NCBI GenBank assembly: GCA_965229785.1
Contig: CBDDJS010000001.1
Span: forward strand, 2,170,001-2,234,000
Length of the DNA: 64,000 nucleotides
Source of the DNA: JAWPMT01 sp965229785
GTDB lineage: Bacteria > Bacteroidota > Bacteroidia > Cytophagales > Cyclobacteriaceae
Reading direction: 5' to 3'
Of the stretch, positions 8,434-17,780 are shown one piece after another. Numbering within the stretch: the stretch's first letter is position 1; each line of letters begins with the position of its first letter. The translations under genes were made by a program, and so were the position numbers. Below the pieces are notes generated by a model. That model was not told the DNA's origin. It saw nothing but the letters and a program-made list of their open reading frames with translations, and ran no database searches.

Positions 8434-8566
8434 GTTATTTTGTGTTTTGTTCGGTGATAAAATTAACCAATATAATAAGCTACCTCCACCGATGATTGGA
8501 TTTATTATGCAGACCTCCTATCGGAAAGGTAATTTCAATAATCGGTTTACCGGGAGCGTTACGCTT

Positions 8567-10795
8567 TTATAGATTCAACCAGTAATTAAGTTTCACCACC
8601 AACCCTCTGTTTTTGGGTCCCCACTGTTCGATCGCGTAGTTATCGGTATAGACGATAAATAGGTTAGATAAAGGCTGGAACTGCCACTGAACCCGACTGT
8701 TGACATTAAAATTATCGGCTTGCGTATTGTACTGTAGAAATGTAGTCCAATACAGATTTCTCGAAAAGTTAATCTCCACTGTCGGGCCTATCAATGTAAG
8801 CGATTCAGAACCAAATTGTCCCGGAAAGGTTAATTCATTTTGCACAAACCTGAGCGAGAAATTCCCCCATGGTTGCACCCGATAATTGATCTGACCAGAA
8901 AGCTCAATCCTGTCCCCGTTATAAAATCCTCCGTACTGACCCCCTATTCTGTATGAAAAGTCTTTTCTGCGATCTGATCGATATTCTATATTGGCATAAG
9001 TCCAGGTGTACTTATCCACGGGAAGAAAATCTCCATCTGTAAAACTAAAGGGGTACAAAAGCCTGCCTTCTTCATGGGACCAGGAAACCTCGAAACGGCT
9101 CGTGTTCGCAAAACTTAAAGCGTAAGAAAATTGCTTTCTTCCCACAAACATCTCTCCGCTTTGTGTCCAGTCATAAATGGTATTGATCTGAAATCGCTGA
9201 TTGACAATGGTCTTGATCTCCGGGTAATGGATATATGCCGCACGCGCAAACCAATGGATGTATCCAATCCGAATACTGGTATCCCGCTCCGAATCTCGCT
9301 GTTGATTCAAATGCATAAATCCCATATCAGGAATGTAGTTATCCCCTATGGTCACCACATTGGTGTAAAGCGAAATGTTTCTTTTATCGTAAGACAAGAT
9401 ACCCTGAAACAAATGGTTCTCACTACTGACACTGTCCGTGAGTGTCGCTCCATATCCCACATTGGCTCTAAAGGCACCATTGTCTGATCGGTAATCAATC
9501 TCACCCCCTGTAGTTCGGTTATAATCAGTATCCACCATCTCATTGTCCCGAAATGCCTGGCGATTATGGAAATATCCCCGCACCAAGGTTCTTCCAAAAA
9601 CACGCTGACTTAAGGCGAGACTTGTGTAATTCTGCCCCAGAAAATCGCTGGTATTTCCCGTTTGCAAGCTCATAAGTCCGATTCGAAGGTCTTTGTTGAT
9701 ATTGCCACTCAATCTGCCGCCAAACCGAATTGGAATAGGTTGATTATCATCATCCAAACCGATACGCCTACTAAAGAATGGACGCATGGGCGGCACTCCG
9801 AAACTACTGAATATATCTGTGTTTTCGAGAAAGAAAAGCCTCCGTTCGGGGAATCGAATGGGTGAAGTAGTGAGGTTCGTAACTTGCTGATCCACGTCTA
9901 CTTGCGAAAAATCCGGATTGTAAGTCAGGTCCAGGGTAAGGTTAGATGATACAGCCACTTTTGCATCTGCTCCCACTTCCGGGTTATAATCAACTGGCGT
10001 ATCTTCTTCAAAATCCTTAATACCAGACCCCAAAGCGTAAGGTATCACTGCAATATTACTCTTCGCTACCGGTGGCACTTCATCCCACACGAGTGCACCA
10101 GTAAACCCAATGTCCAGTGATGTCAGTTGGATGGGAACTGGAGCCCATGTAGTCCAGGCATTGGTTTCAGCCACTCCGCGGATGAAGTTCATGCCCCAAA
10201 CTTTCTTCAATCCATATTTCAAAGATTTGAAAGGTATGGCAAATTCAGTGGTCCAATAGTCATCGTACCTTTTAGAGTTGACAATCCATTTGGCATCCCA
10301 GGCGGTATTGAAGCGGTTACCTCCGCCACCGCCACCACGTGTACCCGTGTTCGCATCAAACTGAGTATCCAGTTGCACTCCTGCCGGGCTTGTAATGAAA
10401 CCGAAACCGTTGGTCCGTTCATTAACGGCATCAAACGTTATTCCAAAAATATCACCTGTCCAGATCAGCCCATTGTCTCGCTTAAGGGTTGGAATGACAA
10501 TTTCTTCAGATTTGCCATAGCATTTTGCAGATACATAAATGAATCTGTCATTGTATGCCACTTTTACTTCTGTTTGATGTGCGTCTTCCACCAATTCATT
10601 CTCTACCGGAAATGAATAGGTGAATTTACCGGCTTCAGGTATAGCACCCCACTCCTCTTCATCCAGAACGCCATCCACCTTGATGGAGCCTTCAATTTTT
10701 GTAATGTTATAGCGGTGGGTTTCCTGATTGGAGGATTGACCATAAGCAAAACCTGCCCCGCTAAGTAGTAGTAGAAAAAATAGAAAATTCTTCAT
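8567..10795 (-). CDS. DUF5916 outer-membrane-type protein with CBM9-like N terminus
   Basis: A 742-residue exported protein with a signal peptide ending near FAYGQ. Residues 25-230 form a CBM9/DOMON-like sandwich (IKVDGVLDEEEWGAIPEAG, VKVAYNDRFIYVSAKC). The remainder matches the DUF5916 layout: PDFSQVDVDQQVTNLTT, then FPERRLFFLENTDIFS, and many aromatic-ended amphipathic strands, ending KLNYWLNL, as expected for an outer-membrane beta barrel. The motif FLENTDIF is a hallmark of the family. The exact function is unknown, and links with surface glycan or metal handling are speculative. A consensus promoter lies directly upstream. Confidence 0.85.
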   Translation of the reverse strand: MKNFLFFLLLLSGAGFAYGQSSNQETHRYNITKIEGSIKVDGVLDEEEWGAIPEAGKFTYSFPVENELVEDAHQTEVKVAYNDRFIYVSAKCYGKSEEIVIPTLKRDNGLIWTGDIFGITFDAVNERTNGFGFITSPAGVQLDTQFDANTGTRGGGGGGNRFNTAWDAKWIVNSKRYDDYWTTEFAIPFKSLKYGLKKVWGMNFIRGVAETNAWTTWAPVPIQLTSLDIGFTGALVWDEVPPVAKSNIAVIPYALGSGIKDFEEDTPVDYNPEVGADAKVAVSSNLTLDLTYNPDFSQVDVDQQVTNLTTSPIRFPERRLFFLENTDIFSSFGVPPMRPFFSRRIGLDDDNQPIPIRFGGRLSGNINKDLRIGLMSLQTGNTSDFLGQNYTSLALSQRVFGRTLVRGYFHNRQAFRDNEMVDTDYNRTTGGEIDYRSDNGAFRANVGYGATLTDSVSSENHLFQGILSYDKRNISLYTNVVTIGDNYIPDMGFMHLNQQRDSERDTSIRIGYIHWFARAAYIHYPEIKTIVNQRFQINTIYDWTQSGEMFVGRKQFSYALSFANTSRFEVSWSHEEGRLLYPFSFTDGDFLPVDKYTWTYANIEYRSDRRKDFSYRIGGQYGGFYNGDRIELSGQINYRVQPWGNFSLRFVQNELTFPGQFGSESLTLIGPTVEINFSRNLYWTTFLQYNTQADNFNVNSRVQWQFQPLSNLFIVYTDNYAIEQWGPKNRGLVVKLNYWLNL

Positions 10796-10812
10796 TTTGG
10801 GCTGACGATCTG

Positions 10813-10842
10813 CAAAAGTAACGCGATGTATGCAGTTACCAA
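10813..10842 (-). promoter_or_regulatory. Consensus Bacteroidota promoter of the DUF5916 gene
   Basis: On the minus strand, TTG (complement of 10840-10842), exactly 19 bases, then TACTTTTG (complement of 10813-10820) match TTG-N19-TAnnTTTG at every defined position. The predicted transcript starts within about 15 bases of the start codon at 10795, giving a very short leader. Confidence 0.75.
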
Positions 10843-10952
10843 GTTGACGTTTTGTAAATGATACTTATAGGGCTCTGGTTGGTCATGTGGATGGATGAAG
10901 TGGTAATTGAGGAATGAGGAGGAATGAAATGTCTTTCAAAAAAACTTTTAAT

Positions 10953-10976
10953 GCAATGCATCGTATAGCAATGTAT
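10953..10976 (+). promoter_or_regulatory. Direct repeat before the second permease operon
   Basis: GCAATGCAT (10953-10961) and GCAATGTAT (10968-10976) are tandem near-copies 15 bases apart. The second ends one base before the start codon at 10978. Its position mirrors the repeat in front of the first padR operon, although the sequence differs, which would suit a site read by the downstream PadR protein. Confidence 0.45.
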
Positions 10977-10977
10977 T

Positions 10978-13635
10978 ATGTCATTAAAAACTCACCAAAT
11001 TCAGGAGATTGCTCAACGTCTCAAAAATGAGGGGTTGATATATGAACCTCTGAACGAGGAGTTGATCGATCATATATGCATCCTGATTGAGGAGCGAATG
11101 GAAAATGGCCAGAGATTCATGGATGCCCTGGAGGAAGTAATTGCTGAATTCACACCCGGAGGAATCCATATCCTCCAGGAAGCTACTGTAGGTGAACTAA
11201 AAAACTTTACTATGATCAAAAATTACGTAACCGTCGCCTGGCGAAATATGATCCGTCAAAAGGTCATTCTGTTCATCAATATTGTGGGTTTGGCTTTGGG
11301 ATTTGCCAGCGTACTACTGATCTATCGATACGTGGACTATGAGTTATCGTACGATGAACAGCACCCACACAAGGATCGGGTGTACCGATTGGTCACTCAT
11401 CGCGCAAGGCAAAATGGAGAAACATACCATAGCGCATTTACCGGAGCTCCCTGGGGCCCTGCTTTGCAAGCGGATTATTCAGAGATTGAATCATCTACAC
11501 GAATGATGAGGTATCGACTACCCGTCCAGGTGTCCACAAAAGAGGGGTCAAACAGATTCCTGGAATCAAATCTAATTTGGGCAGACAATTCAATTTTTGA
11601 CTTGTTTCATTTACCCATCATCGCGGGAGACGATCAAGATCCGCTGGCCTCGCCAAACTCAATCGTCATCAGTCGGCAACTGGCTAAAAAGTACTTCGGA
11701 GAGGAAAATCCCATTGGGCAACTCCTTGAATACGAAGGTAATTTCGGGCTACAGGTCACTGCGGTGATGGAAGACATGCCAGAAAACGTCCACTTCAAGG
11801 CGGATCTGATCGGATCCTTCAATACCCTCGGACATTCATTCTGGAATATTGTGGACAATTGGTCTATCCTCTATTATTACACGTATCTTAAAATCGCAGA
11901 GGGTCATGATCCCGTACAAATCGAACAATCCCTTCCCCAATTTTACAAGAAGTACCTGGGAGAGGAAGCCCACCATTATCAGGGTTCATTGCAACCTTTG
12001 ACCGATATCTATGTACATTCGGATTTGGCGGGTGAATTGAAGGAAAACACCAGTTTCGCACAACTCATGTTGCTGGTAGCGATAGCTGCGCTCATTTTAT
12101 TACTGGCCATTACGAATTTCATCAGCCTCACTACTGCCCGGTTAATCCCAAGGTTTAAAGAAGTAGGTGTCCGAAAAGTAATGGGTGGATTACGAACTGA
12201 TTTTTTTCTTCAATTCATTACTGAAGCATCCGTAATCTTGTTGATTTCTATGGTTTTCGCCTTTGGCCTGGCCTACTTTACTTTTCCCTTCTTCCAATCC
12301 TTTGTTGCAAAACCCTTATGGATACTAAATGACCTCTGGTTATGGGAAATAAGTACTTTTTTCCTGATCATTTTCATGCTCAGCATCTTATCCGGACTTT
12401 ATCCGGCAATGATCATGTCTCGTGTAAATCCTTCAAAAGCACTCAAGGGAGTGGTTATTGGATCTCGTTCGGGCCAATGGCTACGTGAAGGTCAGGTTTT
12501 GTTTCAATATGTCATTTGCATTTGCCTCGTCGCTGCGACCTTTCAGGTTAATGATCAGATGGCGTTTATTCAACAAAAAGACCTAGGGTTTGATGATCGC
12601 GATATCCTCATGATACCACTCTATATTTCCGGTGACCTTTCTAGCCACCAGGCAGATGTAATTCACAACGAATTAGTACAGATTCCGGGAGTGAGCCACG
12701 TATCGGTCTCCTCACACAAGCTGGTTGGCGATCAACCTTACGGGGCCTCTTATGCTTTTCAATTACAAGGGAGGCCTACCGATACCTTATCTATGAATCG
12801 ATTACATGTAGATCGACACTTCGTGGAAACTTATGATATAGAATTGGTTGCGGGAAGAAATTTTTCTCTTGGATTTGGCACCGATACTTCAGCATTTCTG
12901 ATCAATGAACAGGCCCTAAAGGTATTAGGAATCCAGGATGCAGAATCTATCCTGGGCGGCCATATTGCTTATATGACTCAAAATGCCAGCGGGAATTATT
13001 TACGACGCGGAGAAGTCATCGGCGTGATCAAGGATTTTAACTTTTCCTCTCTCCACACGACGATCGCACCCATGGTGATTGATATTCAACCGGCCAGGTC
13101 TCATTTTGTCGCCTGCAAATTAGCCTCTGCCCCATCGAAGCGTACGCTTGAAGACATCAATCAGGTTTGGTCCGGGCTATTTCCAGAAAGTCCATTTACC
13201 TACACCATACTAAGCGACCATCTCGTTACGTCTTACCGAGCGGAGACACAACTTGGTCAACTACTTAAATATTTTAGTTTTATCTCCATCGTTATCGCGG
13301 CACTTGGCATGCTTGGTCTTGCCTCTGGCACCGCTGCAAAACGCATCAAAGAAATTGGGATACGGAAAGTACTTGGTGCGTCAAGTAGTACTGTTACCTT
13401 GTTGCTATTCAAATCTTTCCTGATCTTAATCGGACTTGCCTTATTGGTCAGTTCCCCACTCGCTTATTATCTACTGGATAGCTGGCTCAGTGGATTTGCT
13501 TATCATTCTCCCTTCAACTGGTACAATGTAGTAGCTGCCGCGGCGATCAGCCTGGGAATTACTTTGGTATCAGTAGGCTTCATTACGCTCCGAGCGGCTA
13601 CCAATAACCCTGTGAAAACCCTTAGATCCGAATAA
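10978..13635 (+). CDS. FtsX/MacB-type ABC transporter permease with prefix domain
   Basis: An 885-residue permease of the same family as the one at 2705, but diverged. Residues 1-78 are a helical prefix domain (LNEELIDHICILIEERMENG). The MacB-like periplasmic domain follows the first helix (FINIVGLALGFASVLLIY). The two coupling motifs are RFKEVGVRKVMGG and RIKEIGIRKVLGAS. The gene is followed after 2 bases by a PadR gene, the reverse of the order in the other locus. No ATPase is encoded nearby. Membrane location is certain; the substrate is not known. Confidence 0.88.
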   Translation: MSLKTHQIQEIAQRLKNEGLIYEPLNEELIDHICILIEERMENGQRFMDALEEVIAEFTPGGIHILQEATVGELKNFTMIKNYVTVAWRNMIRQKVILFINIVGLALGFASVLLIYRYVDYELSYDEQHPHKDRVYRLVTHRARQNGETYHSAFTGAPWGPALQADYSEIESSTRMMRYRLPVQVSTKEGSNRFLESNLIWADNSIFDLFHLPIIAGDDQDPLASPNSIVISRQLAKKYFGEENPIGQLLEYEGNFGLQVTAVMEDMPENVHFKADLIGSFNTLGHSFWNIVDNWSILYYYTYLKIAEGHDPVQIEQSLPQFYKKYLGEEAHHYQGSLQPLTDIYVHSDLAGELKENTSFAQLMLLVAIAALILLLAITNFISLTTARLIPRFKEVGVRKVMGGLRTDFFLQFITEASVILLISMVFAFGLAYFTFPFFQSFVAKPLWILNDLWLWEISTFFLIIFMLSILSGLYPAMIMSRVNPSKALKGVVIGSRSGQWLREGQVLFQYVICICLVAATFQVNDQMAFIQQKDLGFDDRDILMIPLYISGDLSSHQADVIHNELVQIPGVSHVSVSSHKLVGDQPYGASYAFQLQGRPTDTLSMNRLHVDRHFVETYDIELVAGRNFSLGFGTDTSAFLINEQALKVLGIQDAESILGGHIAYMTQNASGNYLRRGEVIGVIKDFNFSSLHTTIAPMVIDIQPARSHFVACKLASAPSKRTLEDINQVWSGLFPESPFTYTILSDHLVTSYRAETQLGQLLKYFSFISIVIAALGMLGLASGTAAKRIKEIGIRKVLGASSSTVTLLLFKSFLILIGLALLVSSPLAYYLLDSWLSGFAYHSPFNWYNVVAAAAISLGITLVSVGFITLRAATNNPVKTLRSE

Positions 13636-13637
13636 TT

Positions 13638-13982
13638 ATGTATTCCTCCCAACTCTTAAAAGGCACTTTTCAAACCATCATATTAAGACTGTTGTCCAGC
13701 CATGATCGTATGTATGGCTATGAAATCACACAAAAAGTAAAGGTACTAAGCGACGGAGAGGTAATTCTCAGTGAAGGTTCACTTTATCCACAACTACACA
13801 AAATGGAGGAAGCAGGCCTCGTTAAAACCACAAGAGTAAACGTTGGTAATCGAATCCGTAGATATTACTCGATCACGGCGAAAGGAAGACAAGAAAGCAC
13901 AGCAAGAGTCGATGAATTTGAAAGATTTGTCCTTACGATGAGAAAATTGATTTTAACTGATCATGAACCTGGCCTTAACTGA
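13638..13982 (+). CDS. PadR-family transcriptional repressor
   Basis: A 114-residue winged-helix protein with the classic PadR start (LKGTFQTIILRLLSSHDRMYGYEI) and helix EGSLYPQLHKMEEAGLV, followed by the wing RIRRYYSITAKG. Its YGYEI and SLYPQLHKME motifs are closer to canonical PadR than those of the regulator at 2383. It begins 2 bases after the permease stop, so the pair forms one operon, presumably autoregulated through the repeat at 10953-10976. Confidence 0.92.
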   Translation: MYSSQLLKGTFQTIILRLLSSHDRMYGYEITQKVKVLSDGEVILSEGSLYPQLHKMEEAGLVKTTRVNVGNRIRRYYSITAKGRQESTARVDEFERFVLTMRKLILTDHEPGLN

Positions 13983-14072
13983 GAATATTCGCATCGGCTC
14001 TATCTAAAATGTTCAATTCGTAAAATTTGAATGTCGGTTGATTAACTTAGAAATTGAAAGCTCAACTGACCT

Positions 14073-15713
14073 ATGCCTCTAAAAATCTTTTCATTACGAT
14101 CAGCACTTGCGATCATTCTGATTTCGATGTTCATATGCTCCTGCTCCGATCCGGAAAAGCAGGAAATAGATACGCCACCTAACATTCTGTTCATCATGTC
14201 CGATGATCATGCGTATCAAGCCATCAGCGCTTACAGTGATCATCTCATCCAAACACCAAATATAGATCGCATCGCGAATGAAGGAATGAAGTTCACCAAT
14301 GCCTGTGTAACGAATTCCATATGTGCCCCTTCACGTGCTACCATCCTTACCGGGAAACACAATCACATCAATGGCAAAATTGACAATCGCATGCCCTTTG
14401 ATACCACGCAGGTCACCTTCCCACAAATCTTTCAACGAAATGGTTATGAAACAGCCATGTTTGGTAAGCTACATTTTGGCAATAATCCCAAAGGGGTTGA
14501 TGATTTCATGATTTTACCGGGTCAGGGCAATTACATCAACCCCAGGTTTATCACCCCGGCAGGTGACACCACGATTACGGGATATGTGACAGACATCATT
14601 ACTGATCTGACCCTCGGCTGGCTGAAAGAAAAAAGAGACCCGAAAAAGCCATTCATGATGATGTATTTGCATAAAGCGCCACACCGACCCTGGTGGCCAA
14701 GGCCAGATAAATTCAAAGCATTTACTCAAAAGCGTTTTCCTGAACCTTCCAGTTTATTCGATAACTATGAAAACCGGGGTTCCGCCGCCAAAACCGCGGA
14801 AATGAACTTGCTCAATCACATGATGTATAGTCACGACAGTAAGATCTACCCCGAAACCATTACGGAAATGGGTGAAGATGCCAGTCCGGTTGTTCCTGAA
14901 TTCCGCAATAGCTTTTATGGCCCATACAACCGATCCAATGAAGCACAAAAAGCCGCCTATAAACCGGTATTGGATTCTATTAACACCTGGTTCAAAGCGA
15001 ATTGGCCAAATATGACCGATGAGGAAAAAATGCGCTGGAAATATCAACGCTATATGCAGGACTATCTGGGATGCATCTCTTCAGTAGACGACAATGTGGG
15101 CCGCGTACTTGACTATCTGGATGAAAGTGGTCTTGCTGAGAACACCATCGTCATTTACACATCAGACCAGGGATTCTATTTGGGAGAACACGGCTGGTTT
15201 GACAAACGCTTTATCTACGATGAATCTTTTAAAACACCCCTATTGGTAAGATGGCCGGGAAAAGTCGCTCCAGGTTCCGTCTCAACTGAAATGGTTCAAA
15301 ACCTGGACTTTGCACAAACGCTCCTTGCTACTGCGAATATTGAAGCGCCTACTGACATGCAAGGTGAAAGTATCATGCCTCTCCTCACAGGAAAAACCGA
15401 AGAATGGACGCGAGATGCGGTGTACTATCACTATTACGAATACCCTGCTGTACATCAGGTCAAAAGGCATTATGCAATCGTCACTGAAGAATACAAGCTG
15501 GCCCACTTTTACTACGATGTGGACGAATGGGAGCTTTACGATCGTCGCAAAGACCCAAATGAGATGATGAATGTGTATAACGACCCCTCTTATCAGGAAG
15601 TGGTCAATACCATGAAGATCAAACTTGCCGGATTGCGTGAACAATACCAGGACTCGGTAGAACTAGACCGAAGATACATTGAGATTTATCGGGAAAGGGG
15701 CTGGATTGAATAA
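14073..15713 (+). CDS. Family S1 sulfatase, lipoprotein
   Basis: A 546-residue sulfatase. The signal ends in a lipobox-like ISMFICSC, with C22 or C24 lipidated, so it is an envelope enzyme. Metal ligands D44-D45 occur in IMSDDHAYQ. The formylglycine motif CAPSRATILTGK has C84 as the residue converted to formylglycine by a sulfatase-maturing enzyme. Further motifs are GKLHFG, HKAPHRPWWP and YTSDQGFYLGEHGW. The C-terminal part (RRKDPNEMMNVYNDP) fits iduronate- or glucosamine-sulfatase relatives. It likely removes sulfate from sulfated marine polysaccharides. No maturase or glycoside hydrolase lies adjacent. Confidence 0.93.
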   Translation: MPLKIFSLRSALAIILISMFICSCSDPEKQEIDTPPNILFIMSDDHAYQAISAYSDHLIQTPNIDRIANEGMKFTNACVTNSICAPSRATILTGKHNHINGKIDNRMPFDTTQVTFPQIFQRNGYETAMFGKLHFGNNPKGVDDFMILPGQGNYINPRFITPAGDTTITGYVTDIITDLTLGWLKEKRDPKKPFMMMYLHKAPHRPWWPRPDKFKAFTQKRFPEPSSLFDNYENRGSAAKTAEMNLLNHMMYSHDSKIYPETITEMGEDASPVVPEFRNSFYGPYNRSNEAQKAAYKPVLDSINTWFKANWPNMTDEEKMRWKYQRYMQDYLGCISSVDDNVGRVLDYLDESGLAENTIVIYTSDQGFYLGEHGWFDKRFIYDESFKTPLLVRWPGKVAPGSVSTEMVQNLDFAQTLLATANIEAPTDMQGESIMPLLTGKTEEWTRDAVYYHYYEYPAVHQVKRHYAIVTEEYKLAHFYYDVDEWELYDRRKDPNEMMNVYNDPSYQEVVNTMKIKLAGLREQYQDSVELDRRYIEIYRERGWIE

Positions 15714-15748
15714 TACCGTTTTTAACTAAGTTAGCATCCTCCTTCATC

Positions 15749-16642
15749 ATGGAAACTATGAAGAATTTTTACTCAAAATGGATTGCTTACCAAACAGGAT
15801 ACGAACATTCCTTTTTCGAAGAAAACGCTCCATTTTCATGGCCTGGATTTACTGCCAAATTTGAAGGTAATCGACGTGATTCACCCAAAGTATTAGATAT
15901 TAGAAATAACATAAATGCTACAAGTTTATTCGAAAATCTTAATTGCCCTTACTGCGCCAATGAGCTAGAGAGCAATTATCGTAATCATCGTGGTTCAATA
16001 GAATGGAAAAGGCTTGACCGGGTATTTTGTCGCAATTGTGGATGGTGGGTTTTTGTATTCAGCAAAAACAAAGTCTATCCTTTTGAATCATTTCGCAATG
16101 AATTTCATGAAGGGGTTTTGCACAACTTCGATTATGAAAATTCCGACGAACCCATAACCGCCTTGCGAAAAAGAATCGTTCAGCAAAAAACCGATCTAAG
16201 ATCCATCAGCCCAAAGCAAATGGAAATATTAGTTGGTTCAGTTTTGAGGGACTATTATGACGTATCCGTGCAATATGTTGGAGGACCAGGAGATAATGGC
16301 ATAGATCTTTTATTGACTGAAGGTGAAAAAAAGATCGCCGTACAAGTGAAAAGAAGAGAAAGTCCTAACAGCAGCGAAAGTGTCAGCACGATAAGGGACT
16401 TTCTCGGTGCCATCATCCTCGGAGGTATCCCTAAAGGAATAGTCGTGAGTACAGCCAAAAAATTTACCAAGCCAGCGATAATAACAAATGCAAATCCAAA
16501 TATTGCCCGGCATGGAATAGCGATAGACCTGTATAACCATGACAAGCTGATGGAATTAATTGAAAAAACGAAAACACCCGATCGTCCCTGGGAAGAGGTT
16601 CCCAGAGTGAAATTTCATCTCGACACTTATGGTCAGGTCTAA
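15749..16642 (+). CDS. Mrr-like restriction endonuclease fold protein with zinc ribbon
   Basis: The 297-residue protein has two parts. Residues 60-105 hold paired cysteines, CPYC (66, 69) and CRNC (94, 97), a probable zinc ribbon with aromatic surroundings. Residues 155-270 form an Mrr catalytic domain: E159, then D186 in GGPGDNGIDLLL, and the Q199-x-K201 pair in VQVKRR, the PD-(D/E)XK signature. Such proteins cut DNA, often modified DNA, but this one has no methylase neighbour. The stop codon abuts the glutaminase ATG directly, which suggests co-transcription. A second ATG lies at 15758. Confidence 0.8.
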   Translation: METMKNFYSKWIAYQTGYEHSFFEENAPFSWPGFTAKFEGNRRDSPKVLDIRNNINATSLFENLNCPYCANELESNYRNHRGSIEWKRLDRVFCRNCGWWVFVFSKNKVYPFESFRNEFHEGVLHNFDYENSDEPITALRKRIVQQKTDLRSISPKQMEILVGSVLRDYYDVSVQYVGGPGDNGIDLLLTEGEKKIAVQVKRRESPNSSESVSTIRDFLGAIILGGIPKGIVVSTAKKFTKPAIITNANPNIARHGIAIDLYNHDKLMELIEKTKTPDRPWEEVPRVKFHLDTYGQV

Positions 16643-17593
16643 ATGATAGATGATCCTTTTCAATCCATGCAATCCGAAATCAATTACAAGCAAGTCATCC
16701 AAACCATCTGCGATACCATTCAGATGGAAGAAAGCAAAGGCGAGGTTGCGAACTACATCCCGGAATTGGCCAAAGTAGACCCTGAAAAGTTTGGCGTCTA
16801 TTATCTCTCAGTAAATAATGAAGCACATGGCATTGGTGATTGGGACACCAAATTTTCTATTCAAAGTATTTCCAAAGTATTGACCCTTAGTCTGGCTTAT
16901 AAATTACTAGGAGACCCCATATGGGACCGGGTTGGTGTGGAGCCTTCCGGAAGTGCTTTCAATTCACTGATTCAATTGGAAACAGATCAAGGTATCCCAA
17001 GAAATCCCTTTATCAATGGTGGTGCACTAGTCATATGTGACATGCTGATGAGTCACCTGGAGCATCCCAGGGAAGACTTCCTCAACTATGTGAAAGGGAT
17101 AAGTTCTTGTAGTGATATCCAATACTCCGAGGCCATTGCCCGATCTGAGTTGTCGGTGGGCTATCGCAACCGGGCACTTTGTAACTTCATCAAGTCATTT
17201 GGTAACCTTGAAAACGATCCTGAAGAAGTACTGAAGTTCTACTGCGATGTATGCTCCTTAGAAATGACCTGCTGGGAATTGACTCACACCTTCATGTTCC
17301 TGACCAACAGTAGTCTAAAAATCAAAGATGAGCGAACTATCCCCAGTTCCAGTCAACTGAAAAGAATCAATGCGATCATGCAGACTTGTGGCTTCTACGA
17401 TGAGTCCGGAGAATTTTCATTCAAAGTGGGACTGGCCGGAAAAAGTGGTGTGGGCGGAGGAATTGTCGCGTTGCTTCCAGGTAAATATTGTATTTCCGTT
17501 TGGAGTCCTCGCCTCAATGCTAAAGGTAATTCCTATCGAGGCATGATATTTCTGGAGCAATTCACCAGTCAGACTGAACTTTCTATTTTTTAA
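16643..17593 (+). CDS. glsA: Glutaminase A
   Basis: A 316-residue serine-dependent glutaminase that hydrolyses glutamine to glutamate and ammonia in the cytoplasm. The beta-lactamase-like fold is marked by FSIQSISKVLTLSLAY, with nucleophile S75 and K78 forming the S-x-x-K pair, and by EPSGSAFNS, RNPFINGGAL, RSELSVGYRNRAL and AGKSGVGGGIVA. Length and motif order match the family throughout. It starts at the base after the nuclease stop. The pairing with a nuclease is unusual and probably incidental. Confidence 0.95.
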   Translation: MIDDPFQSMQSEINYKQVIQTICDTIQMEESKGEVANYIPELAKVDPEKFGVYYLSVNNEAHGIGDWDTKFSIQSISKVLTLSLAYKLLGDPIWDRVGVEPSGSAFNSLIQLETDQGIPRNPFINGGALVICDMLMSHLEHPREDFLNYVKGISSCSDIQYSEAIARSELSVGYRNRALCNFIKSFGNLENDPEEVLKFYCDVCSLEMTCWELTHTFMFLTNSSLKIKDERTIPSSSQLKRINAIMQTCGFYDESGEFSFKVGLAGKSGVGGGIVALLPGKYCISVWSPRLNAKGNSYRGMIFLEQFTSQTELSIF

Positions 17594-17780
17594 GTATTTC
17601 AGGAGATCTACGGTTCTTAATTGATGAGATTCAATACAAATAACTGTTTAAATCATTTCAAACAAAGTTGCTAAAGGCTATCTTGTAGTATGTAGACTGC
17701 AGATAAAACTTTACCGCCTTCTATATCAGACATTGGCATCAAGTCTGATCTTACTTTTAGTCAACTTACTTTAAATAGAA

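Noticed and set aside
8369..8572. 67-residue plus-strand frame
   Set aside because: It lies mostly antisense to the lipoprotein signal region and has no supporting features.
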